A DNA stretch of 64,000 nt from Paenibacillaceae bacterium (GTDB lineage Bacteria > Bacillota > Bacilli > Paenibacillales > CANHGK01), in contig CANHGK010000003.1 in NCBI GenBank assembly GCA_947460235.1, positions 1 through 64,000 of the forward strand. The letters are read 5' to 3'. A program made the position numbers and the translations under genes. The first letter of the stretch is position 1; each line of letters starts with the position of its first letter. Of this stretch, positions 48,414-59,246 are shown piece by piece. The notes under the pieces were generated by a model, which saw only the letters and a list, made by a program, of their open reading frames with translations, made no database searches and was not told where the DNA came from.

Positions 48414-49828
48414 TCGGATCTCTCTCCTAAAATCAATTCCACGATTTTGTGTTTATCAAACGGATAAATATCATTTGGTACATTTTGTCCGTTTGCAATG
48501 TACGACGGCGGCAGGTCGAATTCGCGGATGATGTTTACAATTGAACCGTATGATTCGGTTTCGTCAATTTTTGTAAAAAGAACTCGATCGATTTTGAAGG
48601 CCGAAAAATTAGAAGCAATTGCTTTCATGTCCTTGTACTTTGTCGTAAGGCTGAGCACAAGAAACGTCAAACTGTTTTGCGATTGCTTTAATAAATTATT
48701 CAATTCAGAAACATATAATGAATTCCTAAAATTCCGACCTGCAGTATCCATAAAAACTAGGTCACAATCTTCAAGATTTTTCATTGCTTTTGGTAAATCT
48801 GTCGGTGAATTCACGACCTCTATTGGTACATTCAAAATTGAAGCGTATGTTTTTAGTTGATCAACTGCAGAAATTCGGTACGTATCTGATGTGATAAAAC
48901 CGACTTTTTTCTTATTTTTCAATACTTGTTCAGCAGCGAGCTTAGCAAGTGTTGTTGTTTTACCAACACCCGTCGGACCAACAAAGTGAATCACTCGATA
49001 ATCCGTCAACGTTACCGCAGGTTCTACACTTGTTTGCAAAAGTGCTGTAAGTCTTTGTTTCATAGACTTCAAGATCGATACAGCAGAAGATTCGTCTTTC
49101 AAATTGATTGATGCATCTTCCATCATTGCACGTGTCAATTCATTAACGATCTGTTCATCAATTTCTTGATCAACGAGTCTGTCACGAATACTCATAAGTG
49201 CAGGAGGCAACTCTTCTAATTGACGTTCTTGCTTCATTGTTTTCAACATTTCGCGCATTTGACGAATTTCCTGAAGCAAATTCGGATCTGTTACATTATC
49301 CGGCTTCTTAGATTGGTCCGTCGATTCTACAACCTTCTCTACTGCCACATTTGAAGTTTGTTTCATCGGTTGTTGAGACATAACAGCTTGTGCTGACATC
49401 TGCCCACTCTTGGATTGATTATAAAATTGTGCAGCAACATTAACAGGTGCTGTTGGAATTTGTGAAATTATTGGCGATGCACTACCACCGACTGCCATTT
49501 GATTATATGGATCAACTGCAGCAGGTTGTGGCATCGAAGAACCCAAAATACGAGCTGCATCAAACGCTGCAATACTGCCATTGTTTGCCGCTTGTTGTAG
49601 CACGCTAGAAAGCATGTCGCGCGCTGCATTTTGAGCAGATTGCGCATTTTGCGCTGGTTGTGGATCACGCGCTGCAATGACTTCAAATTTCCTCTTGCGG
49701 AACATCCCTAAAAATCCACCAACAAATATTTCTTTTTGATTTAAAATGACTGCATCTTTGCCAAGTTCACGCGTAATTTGTTTCATTGCGTCAGGCATTG
49801 AATCCGCAAGAAATTTTTTAATCTTCAT
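48410..49828 (-). CDS. flhF: Flagellar SRP-like GTPase FlhF
   Basis: MKIKKFLADSMPDAMKQI; GPTGVGKTTTLAKLAA. Confidence 0.96.
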   Translation of the reverse strand: MKIKKFLADSMPDAMKQITRELGKDAVILNQKEIFVGGFLGMFRKRKFEVIAARDPQPAQNAQSAQNAARDMLSSVLQQAANNGSIAAFDAARILGSSMPQPAAVDPYNQMAVGGSASPIISQIPTAPVNVAAQFYNQSKSGQMSAQAVMSQQPMKQTSNVAVEKVVESTDQSKKPDNVTDPNLLQEIRQMREMLKTMKQERQLEELPPALMSIRDRLVDQEIDEQIVNELTRAMMEDASINLKDESSAVSILKSMKQRLTALLQTSVEPAVTLTDYRVIHFVGPTGVGKTTTLAKLAAEQVLKNKKKVGFITSDTYRISAVDQLKTYASILNVPIEVVNSPTDLPKAMKNLEDCDLVFMDTAGRNFRNSLYVSELNNLLKQSQNSLTFLVLSLTTKYKDMKAIASNFSAFKIDRVLFTKIDETESYGSIVNIIREFDLPPSYIANGQNVPNDIYPFDKHKIVELILGERSE

Positions 49829-51858
49829 AAATTAACCACTCCAACACTCTGAATTTCCACCGTCGGTTCAAGCTCGCTATATGAAAGAATGGGGAGGTCC
49901 GGAATGGTGCGTTCCAACAATTGACGTATATACATACGAATTGTCGGTGAGGCTAACAAGATCGGTTGTTGACCTTCTTGTATCATACGACTCATCTGCT
50001 CGTTAATTTTCTGGAAAAATTGCTGCGATGTTACTGGATCTAATGCGACGTAACTTCCTTGCTCTGTTTGTTGAACACTTTCAGCGACTTTCTTTTCTAA
50101 CTTTGGTCCAATAGTCATCACTTGCAAGAAGTTTGAACCATTCGTATATTGTTGCGTCAATTGTCTCGAAAGCGACTGACGAACATATTCTGTTAAAATT
50201 TCTGGATCTTTCGTGTAATTCCCGTAATCGGCAAGCGACTCCATAATCATCGAAAGATTTCTGATCGATACTTTTTCACGCAACAACTTCGCCAAAATCT
50301 TCTGAATATCACCAACAGTCAAAATACTTGGGACAACTTCTTCAACAACAGCAGGTACTTGTTCTTTCAAGTTATCTACTAATTGTTTTGTTTCTTGTCT
50401 ACCAAGAAGCTCATGAGCGTGTTTTTTTATGATTTCAGTCAAATGTGTTGCGACGACTGAAGGTGGATCAACGACCGTATATCCAGATAATTCTGCACGT
50501 TCTTTCATATCCTCGTCAACCCATAAAGCTGGCAAACCAAATGCAGGTTCTGTCGTTGGAATTCCATGGATTGAATCATCATCATAACCAGGACTCATTG
50601 CCAAGTAATGATTAAGTAGTAATTCTCCGCGCGTAACGATATTTCCTTTTATTTTGATGATATATTCGTTTGGCCGCAACTGGATATTGTCTCGAATTCG
50701 TATAACTGGAACAATTAAACCCATCTCTAGTGCGCATTGCCTTCGAATCATAATGACCCGATCTAGCAAATCTCCACCTTGATTTGTATCTGCTAATGGA
50801 ATTAACCCATAACCAAATTCAAACTCAATCGGATCAACCTGTAGTAAGTTTACTACACTTTCTGGATTTCGTACCTCTTCAATTTCTTTTTCTTCTTGAA
50901 TTTGATTAACATCTACTTGTTGTCGATCCAAGTTTTGTTGCAAACGGTATCCTGCATATGCCAAAAGTCCTGCCATCGGCATGGTTGCATATATTTGAAT
51001 CGGAGTGAAAATTCCAAGCGCTAAAATTGTTCCAGCTACGATATAAAGCATTTGGGGGTACTTCAAAATCTGTTCTGTCAAATCGCTCGCCAGATTACCC
51101 TCAGTGGATGACCTTGTCACGATTAAACCAGAAGCCACTGAAATGAGCAATGCTGGAACTTGGCTAACCAATCCATCGCCGATCGTTAAAATCGAAAATG
51201 TTTTGGCTGCTTCTGCAAAAGCCATATCATGCATCACAATGCCAACGATAAATCCGCCAACAAGGTTGATGATCAAAATGATGATACTGGCAATTGCATC
51301 ACCTTTTACGAACTTCGTTGCTCCGTCCATTGCCCCGTAAAAATCTGCTTCACGCGTAATTTTTGAGCGTCGTTCCTTTGCTTGTTGTTCATTGATTAAG
51401 CCTGCGTTCATATCCGCATCAATTGCCATTTGTTTTCCTGGCATCGCATCAAGTGTGAACCGTGCTGCAACTTCAGCCACGCGTTCCGAACCTTTCGTAA
51501 TAACGATGAATTGCACGACAACAAGAATCAAGAACACGATAAATCCAACTACAATATTACCTCCTGCCACGAACTCACCGAAGGTTTGCACAACACTTCC
51601 CGCTTCCGCTTTCAACAAAATATTTTTAGTTGTCGAAATATTTAAAGCTAACCTAAACAATGTCGTAATAAGAAGCAAAGATGGAAAAATTGAGAATTCT
51701 AACGCTTCACTCGTATTCATGGAAATCAAGATAATCATCAAAGACAAAGAGATATTAATGATCAATAAAAAGTCAATTAAAATGATGGGCATTGGCAACA
51801 CGAGCATCAACACGATTCCGATTACACCTATTAAAACGACAAAATCGCGTATTTTCAT
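49825..51858 (-). CDS. flhA: Flagellar export protein FlhA
   Basis: Full-length FlhA. Confidence 0.97.
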   Translation of the reverse strand: MKIRDFVVLIGVIGIVLMLVLPMPIILIDFLLIINISLSLMIILISMNTSEALEFSIFPSLLLITTLFRLALNISTTKNILLKAEAGSVVQTFGEFVAGGNIVVGFIVFLILVVVQFIVITKGSERVAEVAARFTLDAMPGKQMAIDADMNAGLINEQQAKERRSKITREADFYGAMDGATKFVKGDAIASIIILIINLVGGFIVGIVMHDMAFAEAAKTFSILTIGDGLVSQVPALLISVASGLIVTRSSTEGNLASDLTEQILKYPQMLYIVAGTILALGIFTPIQIYATMPMAGLLAYAGYRLQQNLDRQQVDVNQIQEEKEIEEVRNPESVVNLLQVDPIEFEFGYGLIPLADTNQGGDLLDRVIMIRRQCALEMGLIVPVIRIRDNIQLRPNEYIIKIKGNIVTRGELLLNHYLAMSPGYDDDSIHGIPTTEPAFGLPALWVDEDMKERAELSGYTVVDPPSVVATHLTEIIKKHAHELLGRQETKQLVDNLKEQVPAVVEEVVPSILTVGDIQKILAKLLREKVSIRNLSMIMESLADYGNYTKDPEILTEYVRQSLSRQLTQQYTNGSNFLQVMTIGPKLEKKVAESVQQTEQGSYVALDPVTSQQFFQKINEQMSRMIQEGQQPILLASPTIRMYIRQLLERTIPDLPILSYSELEPTVEIQSVGVVNL

Positions 51859-51881
51859 GACCTCAACCCCTTTTTAACCTT

Positions 51882-52982
51882 TTAGATGATATTGCGTTTT
51901 AACTTAATGACATAAGCTAACACTTCCGCTACCGCTTGGAACAATTCAGGAGGGATGCTGTCTCCAATTTCAACTTGATTATATATAGCTCTAGCAAGTG
52001 GTTTATTCTCCATCAGCATAATTCCGTGTTGCGCAGCAACCTCGCGAATTTTGAGTGCAACAAAATCAACACCTTTAGCTAAAACTATCGGAGCACTCAT
52101 TCCAGCGTCATATTTTAACGCTACAGCATAATGCGTTGGATTCGTTATAATTACGTCTGCTTTCGGCACCTCTTGCATCATTCGGCGCATTGCAATTCGA
52201 CGTTGAATTTCACGGATTTTCGCCTTAACCTGAGGGTCCCCTTCAGCGTTTTTATACTCTTGCTTAATGTCATCTTTAGACATCTTTAATTCTTTGTTCA
52301 GTTCATACCGCTGATAAATGAAATCAAAAAACGCAAGAATCAACAGCAACGCAGCGATCTTAAATACGATCCAAAACGTAAGGTTAGCGACATATCCTAA
52401 CATTCCCGCAACGGGCAATTGTGCAAGTTGCAGTAAATTAAGTTTTTCATTCCAAACAGATGAAAACGCAACATATCCAACAACGATCAGTTTTATGAGT
52501 GATTTCATCAATTCAACCAATGAACGTAATGAAAACATTTTTTTAAGCCCATTTAATGGATTTAATTTTCCGAAACTCGGAATTAGCGGTTCACCCGTAA
52601 ATAAAAATCCAATCTGCATATAATTCGCTAAAATGCCGATAACAAATGTAGTTCCGAGAATCGGGGCGATCAAAATAGCCGAGTGATACAACACTTGCAT
52701 AAAAATCGTATTTAAATTACTCATTGTTGCATCCATTAAGAAAAATTCTTGAAAACAACCTACGAATAATTGTTTGATATGTCCATAAAAATAATCCGAA
52801 AACCAATAAAAAACAAGAAAAGATGACATTAAGATCAACGCTGCTGGCAATTCCTGACTTTTGGCAACTTGACCTTTCTTACGGGCGTCCTGTCTTCGCT
52901 TCGGTGTTGCTTCTTCCGTCTTTTCACCTGCGAATTGTTGCAAATTCAGTTGATAACGAAGCGGTAACGATGCGTAATTCAA
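51882..52982 (-). CDS. flhB: Flagellar export protein FlhB
   Basis: FAGEKTEEATPKRRQDARKKGQVAKS; NPTHYAVAL autocleavage site. Confidence 0.97.
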   Translation of the reverse strand: MNYASLPLRYQLNLQQFAGEKTEEATPKRRQDARKKGQVAKSQELPAALILMSSFLVFYWFSDYFYGHIKQLFVGCFQEFFLMDATMSNLNTIFMQVLYHSAILIAPILGTTFVIGILANYMQIGFLFTGEPLIPSFGKLNPLNGLKKMFSLRSLVELMKSLIKLIVVGYVAFSSVWNEKLNLLQLAQLPVAGMLGYVANLTFWIVFKIAALLLILAFFDFIYQRYELNKELKMSKDDIKQEYKNAEGDPQVKAKIREIQRRIAMRRMMQEVPKADVIITNPTHYAVALKYDAGMSAPIVLAKGVDFVALKIREVAAQHGIMLMENKPLARAIYNQVEIGDSIPPELFQAVAEVLAYVIKLKRNII

Positions 52983-52984
52983 TG

Positions 52985-53758
52985 TTACACCCCCACGATT
53001 CGCATTAAATCATCCAATGAACCAAGCATTCGCTGAAAAAGCATCTCGAACAAATATAGAAATCCAGGAATTAATACAATAAACATCATAAATCCAACTA
53101 AAATTTTAATCGGTACGCCGATCACAAAAATATTCATCTGCGGCGCTGTTTTGGTAAGAATCCCTAACGATAAATCAATCAGAAACATTACAGCGACAAA
53201 TGGTGACGCCAATTGAAATGATAACATGAATACAATCCCAAGTGACTGCAATAAAAAATTAGATACTTGTCCATCCACCATATGTATTAATCCTTGGCCT
53301 GAAAGCGGTATCCATTTATAACTTAAAATCAATCCGCGCATGAGCAAATGATGACCATTAATACTAAAGAACACCATGAGTGCCATCAAATATTTGAAAT
53401 TACCCATTAACGGCGCTTGAATTCCACTTACTGGGTCAAGCACACTTGCGATCCCGAGTCCCATCTGCATATCTATAAATGATCCTGAAATTTGAAATAC
53501 TGCAAAAAACAACGATGTTATGTATCCGAGCACAAGCCCAACAATAATTTCGCGAATAATCATCGCAATATATATCGTATCAAAATGTACAGAACTTGTA
53601 TCCGGTAAAGTCATCCATGTCACAATGCTCAAAAATGCAGAAAAACCTATTTTCACTTGCGATGGTACATTCCGACCAAATATCGGTGTTGAAATAAAAA
53701 AAGCAGTGATCCGGCAAAACAACAACAACAATGCTGGTAACCAATCCATTATCTCCAT
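52985..53758 (-). CDS. fliR: Flagellar export protein FliR
   Basis: Hydrophobic FliR family protein in canonical order. Confidence 0.95.
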   Translation of the reverse strand: MEIMDWLPALLLLFCRITAFFISTPIFGRNVPSQVKIGFSAFLSIVTWMTLPDTSSVHFDTIYIAMIIREIIVGLVLGYITSLFFAVFQISGSFIDMQMGLGIASVLDPVSGIQAPLMGNFKYLMALMVFFSINGHHLLMRGLILSYKWIPLSGQGLIHMVDGQVSNFLLQSLGIVFMLSFQLASPFVAVMFLIDLSLGILTKTAPQMNIFVIGVPIKILVGFMMFIVLIPGFLYLFEMLFQRMLGSLDDLMRIVGV

Positions 53759-53771
53759 CTGCTACACACCT

Positions 53772-54041
53772 CTAACTGATGTATTCAGATAATCGACTGA
53801 ACAAATTAAATGTAAAGTCATATAACGTATGAATTATCCATGGACCAAAGAATACGATCGCTAACAACACCGCTACGATTTTAGGGACAAACGCTAATGT
53901 CTGTTCTTGAATTTGCGTTGCCGCCTGAAATATACTGACAATCAACCCTACGACCAATCCAACTAATAACATCGGTGCACTAGCTTTCATAACAACGACA
54001 ATTGCTTGTCCCGCTAATCGCATAATAAAATCCGGTGTCAA
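53772..54041 (-). CDS. fliQ: Flagellar export protein FliQ
   Basis: TTG start at 54041 preceded by GAGGAGG gives an 89-aa FliQ; the ORF track starts at 54104. Confidence 0.93.
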   Translation of the reverse strand: MTPDFIMRLAGQAIVVVMKASAPMLLVGLVVGLIVSIFQAATQIQEQTLAFVPKIVAVLLAIVFFGPWIIHTLYDFTFNLFSRLSEYIS

Positions 54042-54064
54042 CGCATTACCTCCTCGTAACCGGG

Positions 54065-54844
54065 TTAAAAACTTTGCAATAATGATTTCACCAATAAGAA
54101 CCAACCATCCACCAATACGAACAGCAAAATTTTGAATGGTAGTGAAATCACAACCGGCGGAAGCATCATCATCCCCATCGCCATCAACGTACTAGCTACG
54201 ACCATATCAATCACAAGGAACGGAATGAAAATCATAAAACCCATCTGAAAAGCCGTCTTCAATTCACTAATTATGTATGCTGGAATCAATGCCGAAATGG
54301 GTACATCTTGAATATCTTTCGGCTTTGCTGATTTTGTAAACTCTAAAAACAACAACAAATCTTTCTCCCTAGTCTGTTTCCCCATAAACACTTTCATCGG
54401 TTTAGACGCCTCAGCAAGTGCCTCTGTTTGCGTCAATTTGCCCGCCAAATATGGTTGCAACGCCTGATCGTTTATTTTATCGAGAGTTGGCGACATAATA
54501 AAAAAGGTCATAAACAACGCCAAGCCAATCAATACTTGTGTTGGAGGCATTTGTTGCGTCCCTAAGGATGTCCTAACAAACCCAAGCACAATCACGATCC
54601 TCGTAAAACTAGTCATCATCAGCAAAATTGCAGGAGCCAAACTCAAGATTGTAATAAACGCAAGAATCGTTAGCGTATTTGATACATTATCTGGATTTGC
54701 GCCTGCAGCATTGATATTCAAGTTCACACCTGGAATCGGATCAGCAGCAAACACCATGGAATCAGAAAACACAAAAAACAATATCAAAAAAGAGAGTAGC
54801 AACAATGAAACAAAACCGTTAAAAGGTATGTGTTTTGTTTTCAT
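54065..54844 (-). CDS. fliP: Flagellar export protein FliP
   Basis: MMTSFTRIVIVLGFVRTSLGTQQMPPTQVLIGLALF. Confidence 0.97.
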   Translation of the reverse strand: MKTKHIPFNGFVSLLLLSFLILFFVFSDSMVFAADPIPGVNLNINAAGANPDNVSNTLTILAFITILSLAPAILLMMTSFTRIVIVLGFVRTSLGTQQMPPTQVLIGLALFMTFFIMSPTLDKINDQALQPYLAGKLTQTEALAEASKPMKVFMGKQTREKDLLLFLEFTKSAKPKDIQDVPISALIPAYIISELKTAFQMGFMIFIPFLVIDMVVASTLMAMGMMMLPPVVISLPFKILLFVLVDGWFLLVKSLLQSF

Positions 54845-55539
54845 CGCGGATTTTTCCGTTCTTTGGATTCTGCCTCTTCTTCCAACCACTTTTCCATTGC
54901 TTCTTTACGACGCGGCAATTGTTGCATCCGATCCATCATCATACGTTGAAAAGGCGTTTGTTTCGCGTCTTCTTGATCAAAAGATCGAATGATTTTTTCC
55001 CCTTTAACACGTTCTGAACCTTGTTTGTTAGCATCACGCCATTTAGAAAACCATTGTTTCGCCGCGTTTACAACTGGCGATTCTAATTCAGGTTCCATTT
55101 CGCTAAGCAATTGTTCAACACGTTCTGGGTCAGACCATTTATCAATCAATTGAACATTTTCGCCAACACCTAATACATAGAGTAAATCGCCCACTTTAAC
55201 GACTTGAATTGACTTCGCCGGTCCAAATGATGCACCGCCAAGAATATGTATACGCTTACCGCTTTGCGCAGACCAGCGTTTTTTGGCCATCCATTTCATC
55301 AGCAAATAAATCAAACCGACAATTAGCGCCAAATACCCGAAGACTTCAAGCATTAAAAAAAACGGATTCGGCGTGTCAACTGTTTGAACCATCGCTGGCC
55401 CATCCGTCGTCCCCTGCCGCAATCCGTCTTTGAGCGTATCACTCACTGCATTGGTACCTTCTGCAAACACCATTTGATTAAATAGTGTAGCAAGAAGATG
55501 ATGTACGGTAACAAAAGCCGCGATATATTTTATTTTCAT
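54841..55539 (-). CDS. fliO: Flagellar biosynthetic protein FliO/FliZ
   Basis: TM helix plus FliO-like domain between cheY and fliP. Confidence 0.85.
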   Translation of the reverse strand: MKIKYIAAFVTVHHLLATLFNQMVFAEGTNAVSDTLKDGLRQGTTDGPAMVQTVDTPNPFFLMLEVFGYLALIVGLIYLLMKWMAKKRWSAQSGKRIHILGGASFGPAKSIQVVKVGDLLYVLGVGENVQLIDKWSDPERVEQLLSEMEPELESPVVNAAKQWFSKWRDANKQGSERVKGEKIIRSFDQEDAKQTPFQRMMMDRMQQLPRRKEAMEKWLEEEAESKERKNPR

Positions 55540-55567
55540 CGCGTCTCTTCCTCACTTTAGATATAGG

Positions 55568-55596
55568 AAAAACACTCGATTAACCGAGTGTTTTTC
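55568..55596 (-). terminator. Hairpin overlapping the cheY 3' end
   Basis: aaaaacactcg-gttaat-cgagtgttttt; the 5' arm encodes the last CheY codons. Confidence 0.55.
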
Positions 55597-55942
55597 GAAT
55601 CGCTTCAATTACACGATCAGCCTGAAATGGCTTCACGATAAAGTCTTTTGCGCCAGCTTGAATGGCATCAATAACCATGGCTTGTTGCCCCATTGCAGAA
55701 CACATAATGACTTTAGCCGCCGCGTCATATTTTTTAATTTCACGCAACGCTGTGATACCATCCATCTCCGGCATCGTGATATCCATGGTAACAAGATCTG
55801 GATTAAGATCTTTGTATTTTTCTACGGCTTGAGCGCCATCATTAGCTTCGCCAACCACTTCAAAACCGTTTTTTGTCAGGATATCTTTGATCATCATGCG
55901 CATAAATGCTGCATCGTCTACAATGAGAATTCTGTGACCCAT
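55580..55942 (-). CDS. cheY: Response regulator CheY
   Basis: Single 120-aa receiver domain. Confidence 0.96.
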   Translation of the reverse strand: MGHRILIVDDAAFMRMMIKDILTKNGFEVVGEANDGAQAVEKYKDLNPDLVTMDITMPEMDGITALREIKKYDAAAKVIMCSAMGQQAMVIDAIQAGAKDFIVKPFQADRVIEAIRKTLG

Positions 55943-55962
55943 GATTGTACCTCCTAGTATTT

Positions 55963-57492
55963 TTATCTAAGTTTTTGAATGCGGTCCCACTGGCTTACAA
56001 TGTCTGTTACACGTACACCGAAGTTTTCGTCAATGACGACAACTTCTCCTTTCGCGATCAGCTTATTATTCACCAAAATATCTACAGGTTCGCCTGCAAG
56101 TTTGTCTAGCTCGATAACAGAACCTTGAGAGAACTCTAAAATCTCTTTAACGAGTTTTTTCGTACGTCCCAATTCTACTGTCACTTTCAGAGGTATGTCT
56201 AGTAATAAGTTTAAGTTATTATCGTCACCGTGTATAGGGGGTCCCGCATTAAAATTCGAAAATTGTACCGGTTGTACGTTAACATTTCGGTTGATGTTAC
56301 CGCCACCCATAGGCATACCGCCCATTTGACCGCCCATCATTGGGTTGCCGAAACCACCCATTTGACCACCCATCATTGGATTGCCCATGCCGCCCATTTG
56401 GCCACCCATCATCGGGTTACCCATGCCGCCCATTTGACCGCCCATCATTGGATTGCCCATACCACCCATACCGCCCATTTGGCCACCCATCATTTGGTTG
56501 CCCATACCGCCGTAAGGATCCATGCCTCCGAAACCGCCCATACCATTCATTGGCATTCCGCTCATACCCTGACCCATACCCGCGTTGCCACTAAAAGGTT
56601 CCATCGAACCAAAACCGCCGCCACCGCCCATGCCGCCGGATCCACCAAATGAATCCATCGAACCAAAACCGCCGCCACCGCCCATGCTGCCCATTCCACC
56701 CATGCCGCCCATAGATGATCCTGCATTGACAGGTGCTTTGCTTTTGTTTGCATTTGCCGTTTCTTCAGCTTGCTTCGAAATTTCCTCTGCGCCACCCATA
56801 AGCATTTGGACCATTTCTTTCGCGAAACCCAATGAGATGATCTGGTAAATTTTAGAATTAATCAGATCTCCCACTAACAAATTGAACGAAATTCGAACGA
56901 GTTTTTCTTCGTCCTTAAAATCATTCTTTACGTGATCGTTTTCTTCCTGCACCAATTTGGTCGATGGAGGAGAAATATTTACAAAACGATTAAAAAGTGT
57001 CGACATTGAGGTCGCAGAAGCACCCATCATTTGGTTCATTGCTTCTTGAACGGCACTTAATTGAATTTCGTCTACTTCGCCAAACGTATTAGACCCGTCA
57101 CCGCCAAGCATCAAATCAGCAATAATCTGGGCATCTGTTTTTTTGATGATCAAAACGTTGGATCCTTCAAATCCATCGCAATAGTCAACTTTTACTGAAA
57201 CTGCTGGTACTTGATTGGTAGACGCCGCTTCCTCTTTTGAGATTGCTTCTACGGTCGGAGTTGTAATATCCACCTTTTTACCAAGTAACGTCGAAAGAGA
57301 AGTAGCAGCACTTCCAAATGTAATATTTCCAATTTCGCCGAGCGCATCTTTCTCGATCGCGGTTAAATCATCGCCACCAGCATCTGAAGTCATCATTGTC
57401 GAAAAATTGGACGGCTCTTCGTCCGCCATACGCAGAAGGGCATCAATTTCATCTTGTGATAGAAAATTACCGTCAGAACTCAATTTCTTCAA
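55963..57492 (-). CDS. fliY: Flagellar motor switch phosphatase FliY
   Basis: CheC-like N-terminus, FliN-like C-terminus, Gly/Met-rich linker. Confidence 0.95.
   Translation of the reverse strand: MKKLSSDGNFLSQDEIDALLRMADEEPSNFSTMMTSDAGGDDLTAIEKDALGEIGNITFGSAATSLSTLLGKKVDITTPTVEAISKEEAASTNQVPAVSVKVDYCDGFEGSNVLIIKKTDAQIIADLMLGGDGSNTFGEVDEIQLSAVQEAMNQMMGASATSMSTLFNRFVNISPPSTKLVQEENDHVKNDFKDEEKLVRISFNLLVGDLINSKIYQIISLGFAKEMVQMLMGGAEEISKQAEETANANKSKAPVNAGSSMGGMGGMGSMGGGGGFGSMDSFGGSGGMGGGGGFGSMEPFSGNAGMGQGMSGMPMNGMGGFGGMDPYGGMGNQMMGGQMGGMGGMGNPMMGGQMGGMGNPMMGGQMGGMGNPMMGGQMGGFGNPMMGGQMGGMPMGGGNINRNVNVQPVQFSNFNAGPPIHGDDNNLNLLLDIPLKVTVELGRTKKLVKEILEFSQGSVIELDKLAGEPVDILVNNKLIAKGEVVVIDENFGVRVTDIVSQWDRIQKLR
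56317..56500 (-). repeat. In-frame 36-bp tandem repeats encoding [12 protein letters not shown] in FliY
   Basis: Four to five near-identical 12-aa units. Confidence 0.85.
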
Positions 57493-58468
57493 CCTCCTCG
57501 CTTAAAACTTCCGTTAACCGCACCGCCGTTTTCCCGTGGGAAGTTCCCGGAAGACCTTTGTATTTGATCTTCTCTCCAATGCGAACGTTTAAATCATCGC
57601 CTGAGAGTGTATTTAATCCAATTACGTCCCCAATATTTAAATCCAAAAACTCACGGACGCTAATTGAAGAATGTCCTAATTCGCAACTAATCGGCAAGTA
57701 AGCTCGCCCAACCCGATTACGGAGTGCATCGATTTCTTCTGGTTGACGCGTTTTCTTTTGAGCAAACCACTGGTGAATCGACAATCTCGGCATAATCGGT
57801 TCGATGACAACGTGCGGAATACAAAGATTCAACATACCCGTTGTATCGCCAATTTTGGTACTTAACGAAATGAGTGCGATTGTTTCATTTGGTGATACAA
57901 CCTGCATAAACTGAGGATTTGTCTCTAACGCTTCCAACTTTGGTGAAATATCAATAATCGTTTTCCAAGCTTCTTGCAAACTTTCTAACGCACGACTGAA
58001 AATTCGTTCCATAATTGTTGTTTCAATTTCAGTCAAAGAAGCAACTTTATTTGGTGTGAGCCCTTGTCCACCCAATAAACGGTCCAACATTGCATAAGCG
58101 ACGTTCGGATGCACTTCGAGTACCATGCGTCCTTCCAACGGTTCTGCTTCAAAAACGTTCAGAATCGTCATTTTGGGAATCGAACGAATAAACTCGTCGT
58201 AAGGCAATTGCTCAACCTGTACAACGTTAATTTGCACGAACGTACGCAACTGAGCCGAAAAATAGGTGGTGAGGAAACGGGCAAAGTTTTCGTGAATCCG
58301 TGTTAAGCTTCGGATGTGGTCCTTAGAAAAACGAACCGCACGCTTAAAGTCATATGCCCTTACTTTCTTCGCGCTCTGCTCTTTTTTGAGCTCCTCGGCG
58401 TCCATTTCCCCCGATGATAGCGCGGCCAGCAAGGCGTCAATCTCATTCTGTGAGAGTACGTCAGCCAC
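57473..58468 (-). CDS. fliM: Flagellar motor switch protein FliM
   Basis: [14 protein letters not shown]-terminal CheY-binding motif; full length. Confidence 0.97.
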   Translation of the reverse strand: MADVLSQNEIDALLAALSSGEMDAEELKKEQSAKKVRAYDFKRAVRFSKDHIRSLTRIHENFARFLTTYFSAQLRTFVQINVVQVEQLPYDEFIRSIPKMTILNVFEAEPLEGRMVLEVHPNVAYAMLDRLLGGQGLTPNKVASLTEIETTIMERIFSRALESLQEAWKTIIDISPKLEALETNPQFMQVVSPNETIALISLSTKIGDTTGMLNLCIPHVVIEPIMPRLSIHQWFAQKKTRQPEEIDALRNRVGRAYLPISCELGHSSISVREFLDLNIGDVIGLNTLSGDDLNVRIGEKIKYKGLPGTSHGKTAVRLTEVLSEEVEEIEF

Positions 58469-58529
58469 GGTTCCTCACCTCCCTCTTTGATTTGACATCT
58501 ATATATCTATTATCGGACAAAACGAGAAA

Positions 58530-59006
58530 TTATTGAATCATAATACTCGTAACATATACCTTCACAACTTTAGCATCTTCTAACTCATTGTTTACTTTTA
58601 CCATTAGTTTTGAAGCTAGTTCCCCAATTCCCTTTTCTCCGCGAATTTCATCCGCATCCGTATCTGCCAACGTCCGCATGATAATATCTTGAGCAAGAAA
58701 TTGTGTTTTCTTGAACGTCTCTTTTTGTGCAGGATCTTCAATTTGCATTGCAATCTTTAGTTTAATGAAATTACCTGATTTTAGCGTTGTTGTAATTTCT
58801 TCGAATTCAACGGTTGCCAATTCTAGTTCTTCTAGCGTTAATTTTTTAGGTTCTTCAGATGCAACGGATTCTTCAACCTGTTTACTCGGGTCAGCAGGCA
58901 CATCTTGGCGATAAAGCATATACCATAATACAAATGCCGTGCCACCAATTAACGTAATGCCAACTAGTAGGATGACGGTTAGCATGACGATTTTATTTTT
59001 AAACAT
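58530..59006 (-). CDS. fliL: Flagellar basal body protein FliL
   Basis: N-terminal TM and FliL-like domain. Confidence 0.88.
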   Translation of the reverse strand: MFKNKIVMLTVILLVGITLIGGTAFVLWYMLYRQDVPADPSKQVEESVASEEPKKLTLEELELATVEFEEITTTLKSGNFIKLKIAMQIEDPAQKETFKKTQFLAQDIIMRTLADTDADEIRGEKGIGELASKLMVKVNNELEDAKVVKVYVTSIMIQ

Positions 59007-59227
59007 TAGGTTTCATCGTCCTTTTCGTTTGAATTTACAGTAGCCAACAACCCGATTGACCTTAAGTATAATTTCATGTCTTCCACAACTTCTTTTGCTG
59101 GTTCGATTACGATAAATTTCTTGCCATTCGTCATCGTAATGATCGTGTCTGGTGTTTCCTCTATGGTCTCGATAAACAAGACATTCAAATAATAAGTTTT
59201 ACCGTTAATTCTAGTAACCGGGATCAA
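59006..59227 (-). CDS. flbD: FlbD family flagellar protein
   Basis: MIPVTRINGKTYYLNVLFIETIEETPDTIITMTNGKKFIV. Confidence 0.93.
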   Translation of the reverse strand: MIPVTRINGKTYYLNVLFIETIEETPDTIITMTNGKKFIVIEPAKEVVEDMKLYLRSIGLLATVNSNEKDDET

Positions 59228-59246
59228 ATTAGTTTACCCCCGCAGA

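Noticed and set aside
51392-51877. 161-aa plus-strand ORF
   Set aside because: Antisense to flhA; low-complexity shadow reading.
56317-56500. Regular 36-bp repeats resembling a CRISPR array
   Set aside because: Units are contiguous with no spacers and are in frame within fliY.
56230-56652. 140-aa plus-strand ORF rich in His/Thr/Ala
   Set aside because: Shadow ORF antisense to the FliY tandem-repeat linker; composition is explained by the repeats.
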